The notes below the pieces were generated by a model. That model had not been told where the DNA came from. It saw nothing but the letters and a program-made list of their open reading frames with translations, and made no database searches. Shown here piece by piece: positions 48,948-59,857 of a stretch of 64,000 nt of DNA (the stretch's first letter is position 1; each line of letters opens with the position of its first letter). Source of the stretch: Paramecium pentaurelia (Eukaryota; Ciliophora; Oligohymenophorea; Peniculida; Parameciidae); contig CAJJDO010000151.1 in assembly GCA_905183005.1 (NCBI GenBank), forward strand, positions 68,978-132,977, given 5' to 3'. The position numbers were made by a program, and so were the translations under genes.

Positions 48948-49017
48948 GATTTTATATTAATTATAATTTTGCCGTATTTTATAATAAAAACAAGTATATA
49001 AATAATTTAATAATAAA

Positions 49018-50246
49018 TCATTATTCATTAGATAATAATTTGTAGCTTTGATTCAAATGATGTAATTTATTTATTAATGAATCAATTTTTTAATTATTTT
49101 CTTTCATTTTTTATGATGATAATTTATTCTCTTATTATTTTATATTACTAAAACTAGTTCTATTTAAATCTCTTTAGATTAATCCACTTTATTCATTAGT
49201 TTGATTACGATATTATTACATGATATCTTTCATCTATTTAATTTAACTATCCTCCTATTCACTTAGATTACTAAAATCCATTTCTTTAGTTTATGTATGA
49301 TTAGTCTTTGGTTAAAAGGAGGACTCAAAAGATCTAAAACTTTTATCTCCCAATTATTATTCAACAAAACTATTATATAAAGTCACTTCTCCTAATTCTT
49401 TAACTTTTTCTGAAAACTCTTTCAATTACTATTTTACTTATTTACTATCTTGTAAATTCCATTTATCATCTAAACAAACTATTAATTTATTCAATAATAA
49501 TAATTAATTATTCATTTGATCATACATTTTTTTAAGTTCTTTACTATTCATTTATATTGATCCATTTAAATTACTTTTACTTGATTTCTTAGAATTAAAA
49601 CAAGATGTTTTCTCTAATTTATGAAAAATATCTTGCATAACTTCTCTATCATTATTAGTTAATTTATCATCTTCAACTTTCATTACAGCTTTAGAAGTAG
49701 TCTTAAATAATCTTTATTATTCTAATATAATAAAAAACTGTATACAATTATTAAGATTGCTAATTATTTAATTTACATTATGATCTCCTCGAAAGCTAAC
49801 ATTATTACTTTAAGTTTATATCACATATGTTTAAGATTACTAAGGTTGATTGTTAATAAAATATTATGGTTATTATACTAAATTGCATACTGGTACTGAG
49901 AAACTTTAATTACTTAAATATTAATTAGTTTATTATCTTATTGGAGGACAAGAAACTGCTTATTGAGTTTGTATTCTATTTTATTATGATTGATGTTTAA
50001 ATTAGTTAGTATTAAACTCATCAAATTTATTAGGAGATCTTGATACTCTAAATTAATGAGTTTTATAGGAATAATATTATGACTCAGATTTATATTGTTA
50101 TGTAGAATTGTCATCAAATATTGGTTTCTTACATATTGGTGCTGAATAATCTTTAATTTCATTAAAAAAGTAATACCTCTTTGTTTTTTTAATGGATTTA
50201 TTTATTCTAATCTATTCTTTATTCCATTAGATTCACAACATCCCAT
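49018..50246 (-). CDS. Coiled-coil protein with N-terminal acylation signal
   Basis: About 392-400 residues. An AAG-ending intron (50151-50176) is needed to reach the long frame; a 24-nt in-phase intron at 49722-49745 is likely too. The N-terminus M-G-C-C-E-S-N is a strong N-myristoylation plus palmitoylation signal. The first 150 residues are Gln/Asn/Ser/Tyr-rich and disordered. Two coiled coils follow (K-E-L-K-K-M-Y-D-Q-M-N-N-Q-L; S-S-Q-K-M-K-E-N-N-Q-K-I-D-S-L). No family recognised. Its stop is 71 bp from the start of the AGC kinase gene, which also has an M-G-N signal. Confidence 0.6.
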
Positions 50247-50443
50247 ATTCGTTAATTTAATAATAAAACAGAATTATTAATCAATTTTAAGTAATTTTAT
50301 ATGATGATATTAAATGACTTAGTTTATATAATATTAAGTTTGTTAAGATTACAGTTTATTTAAGTTGATTGAAATATTCAACAGAATAATATGATTAATA
50401 ATTTATTAAGTTTAAATAATAATAATTTTAAAATCTCTTAGAC

Positions 50444-50723
50444 ATGTAATAAAACATAAATGGATCAAATATAAAGAGTCAAATCAGAGTATCTTCTTTG
50501 TCAGAAAAAGAAGAAGCATAAGAAACTTTGGAAAGTATACAATTAAATTATAATATTAGTCATATAGGAAATGTCATAAATTTTAAATTGTGGATTAGAT
50601 AGATAATAATTAGCAATTCTAGTTAGTATGATAGAAAATGGTGTGAATCCAGAAGCTTTGTCATTGGTTGTAAATGAGATGAAAACTGAGTTGAACACAT
50701 ACAAAAAAATACATAAATAATGA
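50444..50723 (+). CDS. MZT1: MOZART1, gamma-tubulin complex subunit
   Basis: An 84-residue protein with one intron (50535-50559). Its second half, S-Q-I-L-N-C-G-L-D-R-Q-Q-L then L-V-S-M-I-E-N-G-V-N-P-E-A-L, is the MOZART1 signature. MOZART1 binds the N-termini of gamma-tubulin complex proteins and helps recruit and activate the complex at microtubule-organising centres. The 35-residue N-terminal extension is longer than in animals. It starts about 200 bp from the start of the acylated coiled-coil gene and ends only 8 bp from the stop of the nuclease gene on the other strand. Confidence 0.92.
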
Positions 50724-50731
50724 TTTTATAT

Positions 50732-52469
50732 TCACTTTTTCACAAAACTAAATATAGTTGATTAAGTTTATTTAAGTGCTTTTTCTATAGATTTTATTGA
50801 TTATTTTTTTTAAGTAGATTGATCTTATGTAGGTTTGCTTTTTATCTATAATAATAACAATAAATATATACTTAACTTAAGCATTATGTATTAATAATTT
50901 TGGATTTATTTTAAAAGGGATTAAAGAATTCAGATGAACTCTCATTAGAATTTATTTCTTCATCATCATTTTTCTAAATAATTTAAACTTACTTTTATTT
51001 TGTTTTAAAGAGTTCTTCATTATCATCTTCTCCTTATACTATTTCTAATTCATCTACATTTTATTAATTATTCTTTTCTTATTAATCAAAAATCTCTTCA
51101 CATAACTAAAATATATTCAATTCTTCTTTTTAAATCTAAGTACGTTTTGGTGCCAAAAATTACTATTCTCTTATAACATTTGCAGGTTTTTCAACAAATT
51201 CTGGTAAATTATCAATATCTGCAGTTTATAAAAATTATTAAACTCTTTGTTTAGCTTCAATATCTACAATTTATTGCTTTGAATTTTCTAATCTCCTTTC
51301 AATTCTTTTAAATAATTAATTAAAATCTATTTTCATTCTTTCTCTAAAAATCAAAGTCTTGATATCCAAATCACCATTACAAAATTGAACTTACAGATTT
51401 TCTTAGATTTTTTCACCCACTAATTATTCAATCTAATTAAGAGGTAAGAATTGATCTTATTCAAGTTTTGAGATAAAATCTTCATATTTCTCTTAATTTA
51501 ATTATATCCATTATTTCTTAATTGTACAATATACTGTTTAAAATTAAAAGATCAATCTAGTTGCTTTAACTATTTTTTCATATTCCTCAGGTATCTTACC
51601 AATAAATTATTTAACCTTTTTCAATTTACTAATTACATTACTAATATCATTATATTTAGACATAAAATCAATAGCTTTTCTTATACCCATACCTCTAATA
51701 GATGGGACATAATCACATCCACTCATAATACAAACATCAATCAATTATTCATTCTTAAAAGCTAGAAATTATCGTATATCATCGCTTTTAATATGTGCTC
51801 TATTTTATCTTGATTCTCTCAACTTTTATAATTCCAATTCAAAACAGGCTCCATTATTTTACAATTTAAAAACAATCAAAGGACATTAATAACATATTAA
51901 ATCACTCTGAAATATATAATTAATTATTACATCTTCAGTTATTGCAAAATCACACTATCCACTTAAACACATATGGGCAATCTAAGAATCAGCCTCATAT
52001 GGTGCTATAATGTATTATACTTCTAATTCTTTCAATACATCAAATGTAGTGTACATCATTTATTTTCGTATTTTTAAACATCTTTAAAAGTATTTTTTAG
52101 CCTCTTCTTAATTTCCGCTTTCTGATAATTCTTTTGCTTTTAATAAATTTTGCTGTTTTATTTGCTTTCTCATTTATTCAGTCTTCTCTTTAGCTCTTAA
52201 ATTTCGACCATCAAATACTAATATTGGAGTTATTTCATATTCTCTTAACATAACCAACTAATTATTAGAACAATTCTAATTACCATTTTTTAAACATAAT
52301 AAAGATAATCATTTGTTTTGATATCTTGATTTAATTCATGAGCACAAGAATAACACCCTCGATAAAGCCAAGACATGGCATCAATTGCTGCAGTTTTACC
52401 ACGATAATAAGTAATACATCTTTCAACCAAAGCTGGTTTCAGAAAATTGAGCAAATTATCTATTCCCAT
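50732..52469 (-). CDS. EXO1: EXO1/FEN1-type 5' nuclease
   Basis: A 561-residue protein with introns at 52258-52283 and 50846-50871. The N-terminus M-G-I-D-N-L-L and the block K-T-A-A-I-D-A-M-S-W-L-Y-R-G match the XPG N domain. The I domain has A-P-Y-E-A-D-S-Q-I-A (catalytic acids) and I-M-S-G-C-D-Y-V-P-S-I-R-G-M-G. S-G-C-D-Y-x-P-S-I-x-G together with C-H/C-A-H-E near residue 55 fit exonuclease 1 better than FEN1. The C-terminal 230 residues are acidic and disordered, ending Q-S-T-I-F-S-F-V-K-K, a near PIP box. It acts in DNA mismatch repair and end resection in other eukaryotes. Confidence 0.88.
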
Positions 52470-52940
52470 TTAAATTTAATATAAAATTTATTATCCCGCC
52501 TTTTTTTTCTATAAATATATTAATCATTTATCGGATGTAATTATATATCTTCTACAACATCAAAATATCTATAAACATTTTACAATTAGAATATTAAATG
52601 AATATAATTTAATTACTATTACCTAAATATGATAATCAACAGAATTAATTAATCTTACTGAAATTAAGTTAATTTTTTTATAAAAATAACTACTTTTATA
52701 ATTAGATCTAAATATTGTCTAATAGTCAAACTGACATTCCTGTAATAGTTACATAAAATATATCAATTTTAAGTATTGATATAAATTATCTTATTTTTCA
52801 TATGTATTAAAAAATAAAGATAAGAAATTGTTAATAGAAATATCTTGTTAGAATATTATTTAATATATACTAATGATGAGTTTATTATTAGAAATAAAAA
52901 ATCAATATAAAACTATATTTTTAATTGAGTATTAAATAGA
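52470..52940. other. A+T-rich intergenic stretch
   Basis: About 470 bp upstream of the nuclease gene. No gene or defined signal seen. Confidence 0.4.
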
Positions 52941-53728
52941 TCATTTTTTAAAATTAAAAAAGTCTAAAGGCAATCCAGCTTTCGCAGTTTTAGGGATTGA
53001 TGTTTATTTTGTTCTTTTTTCTGATAATTTAATTTTAAGTTCTCTTGTTGATAGCATGAGTAAATCAAGTATTTTATCTGGAACTTCAGTTTTAAGTTTA
53101 GAATTGATATTTTATTTTTCATTTCTAAAATCTAATTTGAGATTAGTGGTTTCATCTGTTTATTTATTTAATGGATAAATTTGTTTGCAAATAGATTTAA
53201 TCTATTCCTTAGATTGTATTTATTTGGATGTCAGTATAGGAGTTCTATAACAAATGATTCTTTCACTACAAATTTATATGTCAGGTTCAGTTTTGATAAC
53301 AGTTTTATCTTTATTAAAGCTTTGGTAGTCAGTAATTTATTATTATTTAGGAGATTGATATGAATTAGAATTTAATTATTATTTAACTAAATAGCCATTG
53401 ATAATTTTAGATTGTTTGGGTAGTTATTTAATAGCTTAATTGATTGATTACTAGATTGTTTCAACATCTTAGGATTTTTATCTTCGAGAAGAGTGTAATT
53501 TTGTTGAAGTAATGTTTTTTTAACTTTTGAATTTATGTTAGTTAATATGGGAATCTTTATTATTGTGTAAGGATTGATTTACATGTTTTTTGGATTTAAG
53601 TAATTTTAATCTGATGATATTATAAATTTATACTAATCAGCAATATTGTCAGGATTTCTGTTTAGACATGCTTACTATGGAATGTGGTAACTAATTTGGT
53701 GGGAAGGTACATAATATGCATGATTCAT
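52941..53728 (-). CDS. Hypothetical protein, downstream member of a tandem pair
   Basis: A 254-residue protein with one CAG-ending intron (53611-53633). It is mostly polar (Lys/Gln/Ser/Asn) and probably disordered. Only the C-terminal 50 residues look conserved: K-I-L-D-L-L-M-L-S-T-R-E-L-K, then I-P-K and P-L-D-F-F-N. The next gene upstream ends with the same motif, so the two arose by tandem duplication. A segment I-K-T-E-P-D lies at about residue 150 and also recurs (K-T-E-P-N-D) in the partner. Function unknown. Its start is 28 bp from the stop of the partner. Confidence 0.65.
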
Positions 53729-53755
53729 GATGTTAGAAAATATTAAAAAAATTAA

Positions 53756-54652
53756 TCAATGTAAAATTGAATTAGGTAAAAGAGCATTAAAAAAATCTGT
53801 TGGGAATTTAGTTCTGCCACCTTTAGGGATTAATAATTTATTTGATTGTCTAGTATTTATTTTAGAGTTGCCAACTTTATTTAATTCTGCAAATTTCCTT
53901 TTTAAATCTTATGTTGAAAGACATAACAAGTCTAAAATTTTCTCTTTGGTTTATGAATTGTATTAATGAACATTTTATTTATTTTCTTTAGTATCTTATA
54001 GGAATTGACTATCTTAATCTAATTTAATAAAAATTTGATTAGATTTGTCTTTAGAATCAATTTTCTTAATACTTCGAGTAAGTTGATGGCCTAAGATTGA
54101 AGATAATTTATCATTAGGTTCTGTTGGAATTGATTGTCTATGTAAACGAAAGAGTATTTCTTAAGATTCATCTTATTTTGATATAGAATGAGTATGGACA
54201 TCATTAGGTTCTGTCTTCATTTTTACAACAGGAGTATAATTTAGTTTTCTTTCTGTTCTCAATTTAATGTTATTCATATGATGACTCTATAATTTCTTAT
54301 TTTATTTAGGTGTTGTAACTTGTTCATCTGATTTAAGTCTTCTTGCTGTAGGCATCTTATACACAGAAAAATCATTTATTATTTTAAACTTAGTTATGGA
54401 TCCTTCTGGAAGTGGTGAATTAAGTGTAGGAATTGTTTTAGCTACTTGATTCCGATATCTTAATATAAACAAAGTATACAGATCCTTAAGATGAACAGGA
54501 GAATGTAATGGTTGAGATATTATTGGAGTCTTTCGTCTTGCTCCTTGACTATTAGAGGGAGTTTCTATTTTATTGGTGAAGCTATTTTTATTGGCTGAAT
54601 GACGAGATGAAAGATTAGGAGGAGGTCTTATGAAATAGGGTTATTGTTTCAT
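53756..54652 (-). CDS. Hypothetical protein, upstream member of a tandem pair
   Basis: An intronless 298-residue protein. The N-terminus is Pro/Ser/Arg-rich and basic, and the middle holds V-K-M-K-T-E-P-N-D. The C-terminus has K-I-L-D-L-L-C-L-S-T-Q-D-L-K, I-P-K-G-G-R and F-P-T-D-F-F-N, matching the downstream gene. The S/T-P sites in the first 60 residues could be kinase targets. No known domain. Its start is about 25 bp from the start of the amidotransferase-like gene on the other strand, so they may share a promoter. Confidence 0.65.
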
Positions 54653-54676
54653 TTATATATACAATATAATAATATT

Positions 54677-56468
54677 ATGAGATTTCTAATTGTAAATGGT
54701 TTCAATGCGACACAAATAAATGCAAGAATATTCGATCATTTTAGAACAAGCATCCAATAAGTTAAGTTTTTAAATATGTAGATGATATCCTCCTAAAGAG
54801 AAGTTGCAGATACTGAATGTGAATATCACATAAGAGATCGTCATTCCTTGGATGATTTCCTCTATGAACCAGAGACTAGTTTGATTAGAATGGAATACGG
54901 TCTTAAATTTGATTCACTTGATATAGTCTTTATTATTGCATCACCTAATTAAAAACCATGGCATCCAAACATGAAGAAAGTAATAAAATTTCTTATTTAA
55001 GGTTATTACTCTCATAAGAATGTGTTTAAAAACTAAGAAATTACTATTCACTACTTCTTTTGGAGCTTAAGCAATTGCTTATCTTTGTTCAACAAATTTC
55101 TCTGTGGTAATAAATATATCAATCTTAGCATGCTAATATCACTAACAATCATGGAGATGGTTGTAAATTAGTCGACTTTCCTAAATATACTTTATAAGCA
55201 CTAAAAAATGGACCAAATGAATACTTTCTAGATTCCACTACTGGAGATCTTTATCTATATAGTAAAGTTACAGATGAGTGGTTACCCAAAGCTAATACTG
55301 GTCTACATAATAGAAGAGATGCCATGGAATATTAATCTATAGGTAGATTCGTTGTCAAATCTCCTACTTATAAACCTAAGTAAAATATATTGGCTAATTA
55401 AAATGAAATGCTTTGTTCAATCAAGAAATAATTCTTACATCATTGGCTCTTTAAAGGAGTATAAATGGAATTCCCAGTCAATTTAATACATCAATGGGAC
55501 ATTCATGCTATCACCTTTACAAATCCAGATAGAGTATATCTTTTTATTAAAAAAATCTAGAAATTCTTGGCCTTAGCTGAAAATAATTTAAGAGGACCAT
55601 TGATTATAGAAAGTGACAATATTATTGCAACTATGTTTGAATTAGAATCTAAATAAAAAGATACTATGAAAATATTATCAAATTTCATTGATAATGCTGT
55701 TAAATTAATAAGATTCAACAACACATATAATTCTGTTAGCATTACTAATGAAAAATACTTCTCTGTTAATAAGGGATTAGATAATATAGAAATTGTATTC
55801 TAATAAAAAAAGAAAATCTCTAATCTCAATCCAGAAGATTTACTCAAAAAATAATAAAAAAATTTCATGCTTGAATATAGAAAATTATTGAATAATGCAA
55901 TCTAAGAAACAGAACGTGATAAAATATTCCATGTTGGTTTCTCTGTTAAAAAAGATCGATTACCAGAGTATTACTTTATTAATATAGTTTTGTTTAGCAA
56001 AATAATATTCAAGATAAAAATTACAAAGTTGTTAGAAGAAAATCATTTTAATTGAAGAAAGCCTAATTCTTAAGACAATAAAGTCAAATCAATATTGGAG
56101 GAGATGATGAATAATAGATTAGAGATTTGTAAGATGAATCTCCAAGAAGAAAGTTACCATTTTCAAATGTTGTTACTACAGCAAGTACAAATAAAAGACT
56201 TCATTCTAAAATGAATTCTCATCCTAAAACACCATTAACCATTGAAAATGAAGACATTCATCCATAAGACCCTGATTTTTAAACTTTGTGTCAATCTACA
56301 GCCAGAAAAATATTACATCCAACCTTAGAAGATGAATTTCTTGGATCTAAAAAGATATGGGTTCCTGGTTATCTATCAAAAGATAGATTTAAAGTAGCAA
56401 ATACTCCTGGGACTCAACGTTCAATGAGAACATAAATTCTGAGAAATCATACAGAGTCCTTAGTATGA
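54677..56468 (+). CDS. Degenerate glutamine amidotransferase-like protein
   Basis: A 575-residue protein with introns at 54980-55001 (ends AAG), 55107-55128 and 55968-55987. The first 130 residues resemble the start of a class I glutamine amidotransferase fold: F-L-I-V-N-G-F at the N-terminus, D-I-V-F-I-I-A-S-P, then L-L-F-T-T-S-F-G-A-Q at 115-124. In active enzymes the nucleophile elbow has Cys two residues before the Gly; here it is Ser120. A later F-L-H-H-W could supply His. Activity is doubtful. The C-terminal 200 residues are polar and probably disordered. The fold assignment is an inference from pattern only. Confidence 0.6.
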
Positions 56469-56928
56469 AATAATCATATTATTTTTAAATTATTAATAAT
56501 AATTAATTATATTCTAAAATATTGTAAATTTTGATATTAATTATAAATACAAGCGTTTTTAATTCTTTTAGTTGTTATTCATATTATATATTTAGTTAAC
56601 TTACAAATTATTATTTTAAGCCATAGGATCATATCTTAAAATTGTGTAATCCACAAAAATTTATTTGTAATTTATAAAAGTATGAAATAATCACATTAAA
56701 TTATTTCAATATTCTTAAGATATATTATAGAAAACAACATTTATTGATAAATTCATTTATATATAATTTATTCTCCATTATAATTTTATCATATGAAATT
56801 ATCTTATATCGAGTTGAGAACATTATTGAGGCATTTTATTATACTATATCTTTAGTTTTTGTTTATTTTGACTTTAGTTAAGTGGAGTTTGATTTAATTT
56901 ATCAAAGTGGAATTTGAATTCAAATAAT
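56469..56928. other. A+T-rich intergenic stretch
   Basis: About 460 bp with no gene or signal recognised. Confidence 0.4.
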
Positions 56929-57784
56929 ATGAATCTGGTTGATTAAAGAAAGATTTTCAGACACTCTATTGGTTTGACTATTCAAAAGGAAGATTAAGTT
57001 TATAGAAAATTGAAAGATGATCAAGATTAAAGAAAGATGAAATAATTATAGTTGTTATAAAATAAATTTAGGAAGTTCCAAAATTATAATTATTAGATGG
57101 CGATAATTTATTAGAATAATCAAAGAAAATTTGAATAAAATGATAAACAGACAAAGATTAAATCCTAATTTATAGGATTTCTTTGACTTTTCTCCAGAAT
57201 CAGCAAGACTCAATAATCAACAGTTTGGTTGAATTTGTAAACCTTAAATCAAAAAAAAAGTTGGTATTTAAGATACAAAGCGATTCTATTCTTAAAATAT
57301 TTGTAAATAGGAATCTGATGGTACTCAATGTCTAGTTGAAGAATATCAAATAAAATTATAATAAATCCTTAATCCTATTATTTAATAATATAATTAGATA
57401 TTTGGAAAATCTGTTGAAGTCATTTCAAAGACTTAATTTGATATCTATTCATTCTTATACTAAGAAGAATAAATAATTAATTAGATATCTCCTAATATAA
57501 CTAAGAAAGATAACGTTAGAAGTGATTAATCTAATTAGAGTTATTAAATTTAATTAATAATAAATTTTTAGAATTTTACATAGAAATTTTAAGCTAATTC
57601 TAAAGATCATCTAGATTATAGAAAAAGTGTATATTATACATGTTTGCTAAAACCTATTAACTGGATTAACTAATAAAACATTAAAGGGAACTTAAATACA
57701 TCATTTTCAGTTGATATTAAATCTCAAGCAGCTTATTTCATCAAGTCTAAAACTTGGAAAGTTTATCAGATTAAAATGAAATGA
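56929..57784 (+). pseudogene. Broken gene or gene with unresolved structure
   Basis: Three plus-strand phases in turn look coding. The first starts M-N-L-V-D-Q-R-K-I-F. A second phase follows near 57050 (D-E-I-I-I-V-V-I-K-Q). A third runs from about 57120 to a TGA at 57782 (N-P-N-L-Q-D-F-F-D-F-S-P-E-S-A-R-L; N-P-I-I-Q-Q-Y-N-Q-I-F-G-K-S). The third phase also contains an in-frame TGA near 57229. No GT-AG introns of normal size were found that repair the path. Either it is a recent pseudogene or the sequence has several errors. The protein family is not recognised. Confidence 0.45.
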
Positions 57785-57841
57785 ATTTGGAGTTATTCTA
57801 AAATTATTGTATATAAATTTCGTTTGTTTATTTTAACAATG

Positions 57842-57955
57842 GTGGGGGTCTTTCGACCTCTAAAAATTTCTGTAAGTCACCGGTATGAGCCCAACCCACG
57901 GTAATCTTTAGTAAAAGGCGAAAAATTAGCACGTTATAGGTTGAGCTCGGTGATG
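57842..57955 (-). ncRNA. U5 spliceosomal snRNA
   Basis: On the minus strand the conserved U5 loop I, CGCCTTTTACTAAAGAT (57904-57920), sits in a hairpin whose stem pairs GAGCTCAACC with GGTTGGGCTC. A lower stem CACCG/CGGTG closes it. The Sm site AATTTTTAG follows at 57860-57868. Then comes a 3' hairpin, GAGGTC/GACCCCC around CGAAA. U5 aligns the two exons in the spliceosome through loop I. The 5' and 3' ends are estimated from the helices. No promoter element was identified. Confidence 0.92.
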
Positions 57956-58585
57956 AATAATTTATATATAATTTTAACTCACTTTATATATTTAATTAAA
58001 TTTATAGATTTTATGGGTTTAAGCATAATTATTAAATAATATTTCATTTAGTAATTAATTATTTTAGTTACAAAAAAAGGATTTAAAACAAAAATCCAAT
58101 AACTATGACTATTAGGGAAATAATGTAAATCTTATTGTATGATATGAAAACCAATCTTTAATCAAATTAACTAATTAAATATAAATATTTGGTAATCCTC
58201 ATTATATATGTATGAATATATACTAATTCTTATTACAAATTTTGAGAGTTATTTTAAGCACTATCATATTAAATTAGCAACATTAAATTCAATTAATAAT
58301 AAACTTTTAATTATTTACAAAATAAAGTTTTTGTATCAAGTAAATTCTATAAATGAAATATTTTAATACAGATCAAACCTGTACTAGCATAATTTATTAA
58401 TATCATTTAGTTTTAGAATCAACATTAATTAATAGGCAAGCAAATTAAATTTTTTTATCACATGAGACAAATAAGTATCATACACATTTACCAACATCAA
58501 TCTTTTCTACAATTACTAATGAATAAAATCTATTCAAATTTTTAACTTAAATTGATAATATATATTAATATTAATAAATAAATAT
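57956..58585. other. A+T-rich intergenic stretch
   Basis: About 630 bp upstream of both U5 (minus strand) and the C2H2 gene (plus strand). It should hold the U5 promoter, but no proximal element could be recognised by eye. Confidence 0.4.
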
Positions 58586-58982
58586 ATGAGTGAAAGTGAA
58601 AGTGAAAAATAAGAGGCTTAAATGGATTATTACAAAGAAGCAGTGAAATTATATTACTATAATTGTATCTTGTACAATCATGTAAAGAATATAATAAATG
58701 GAGTTGGAAAAAGTAATGACGGAAAGAAATGATCTAAAAACTAAAGTGCTTAAATATGAACTACTAGGTGGAGAATTGGCATAATTAGATGATGATGAAA
58801 TTATGAATTAATTGGAAGATAGAAAGAAAAAGAGTAGGAGAAGTGCTGCTGATATTGATCGACATTTTTTTTGTTCCTTTACTAATTGCAAAAAAGCCTA
58901 TGGTACAGAAGCTTCACTTATATAACACTAAAGATTAAAACATGGATAAAATAATGGCATGGATGCATATTTTAGAATTTGA
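58586..58982 (+). CDS. C2H2 zinc-finger protein
   Basis: The zinc finger is clear: C-S-F-T-N-C, twelve residues, then H-Q-R-L-K-H (C-x4-C-x12-H-x4-H), preceded by the basic R-K-K-K-S-R-R. Upstream is an acidic coiled-coil stretch with M-T-E-R-N-D-L-K. Linking this to the ATG at 58586 (M-S-E-S-E-S-E-K) needs a 22-nt gap at about 58685-58706 ending in GAG, which is unusual. An alternative start is the ATG near 58682. After the TGA another H-L-Y-K-K-H segment occurs near 59050, so a further exon is possible. Confidence 0.5.
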
Positions 58983-59413
58983 TATAATTATATGTCAATT
59001 AAGATTATTAAACTTTTATTAATAATCAATTTGTTATTTCAGGTAGAAAAATCATCTTTATAAAAAACATTCTTATAAAAATATTCTTCAGTTAATAGTC
59101 TATGCAATACCTATAACTATTATTTTGATGAATTTATAATATTATAGTAAATTATTATATTAAATATATCTAAGAATGTCAAAAATTAATATTTAGTTAA
59201 AATAATAATACTATATTTTCATTAAATATTACCAAAGTATTTAAAATTGCCCAAAAAAAATACTGAGAAGATCTTAAAGTGCACAATTTACCACTTTTCT
59301 AAATGCTACTAAATTGTTTTTATGAAAAATTTTTAATATTATTACACTCCTAATCAATTTTTAAAGATAAAAACATCATTAAAAAAGTATCAGTATTATG
59401 GAAGCACAACTAA
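58983..59413. other. A+T-rich stretch, possible extra zinc-finger exon
   Basis: Around 59040-59100 one plus-strand phase reads K-N-H-L-Y-K-K-H-S-Y-K-N after a CAG, which would suit an exon continuing the C2H2 gene, but no donor site was found. The remainder shows nothing. Confidence 0.25.
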
Positions 59414-59857
59414 ATGGATTTTTCAAAAAGTTTAATTTCTACTAATTTCATCAATATGCCTTCTAATGAGTATTTTACATTGAAGAAAATCATTAATTAA
59501 GAAGATTTAATTTCAAAAAACAGAGAATTAATAAATTTTAATTACAATTGATCAATTAAGATTAATTAAGGTTACATTAGATTGCCAATAGATGTTTATT
59601 TTAAGATAATCTCTAAAAATAAATAAAAGATATATTTTTAGAAATCTCAAAAAAGTAGTTAAGCTATTTAAAAAATTACAAAAGAATTTCTTAAACAGGA
59701 ATTAATTTAAAATAGGATATTAGAGAAAATATTTAAAATAACAATCTAATAAAACTAAATAGTTCAAGCATTTTTTTTATTAGTACTTCAATAAAAGATA
59801 ATCTAGATGGATTACAGATTTTAGGATATGTTGATTGAAATCAGTTTCCAGATTTGA
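59414..59857 (+). pseudogene. Small gene interrupted by one in-frame TGA
   Basis: From the ATG at 59414 the frame is coding-like for 45 codons to a TGA at 59549. It then continues in the same phase for 101 more codons to a second TGA at 59855. The second part has good coding character (G-Y-I-R-L-P-I-D-V-Y-F-K-I-I; a long Lys/Gln helix). No GT precedes the first TGA within intron range. It may be a gene with a single nonsense change, a sequencing error, or true TGA readthrough. No family recognised. Confidence 0.35.

Noticed and set aside
53181..53363. Plus-strand 60-residue ORF
   Set aside because: Antisense shadow of the minus-strand gene at 52941-53728.
53727..53966. Plus-strand 79-residue ORF
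   Set aside because: Antisense shadow of the C-terminal end of the minus-strand gene at 53756-54652.
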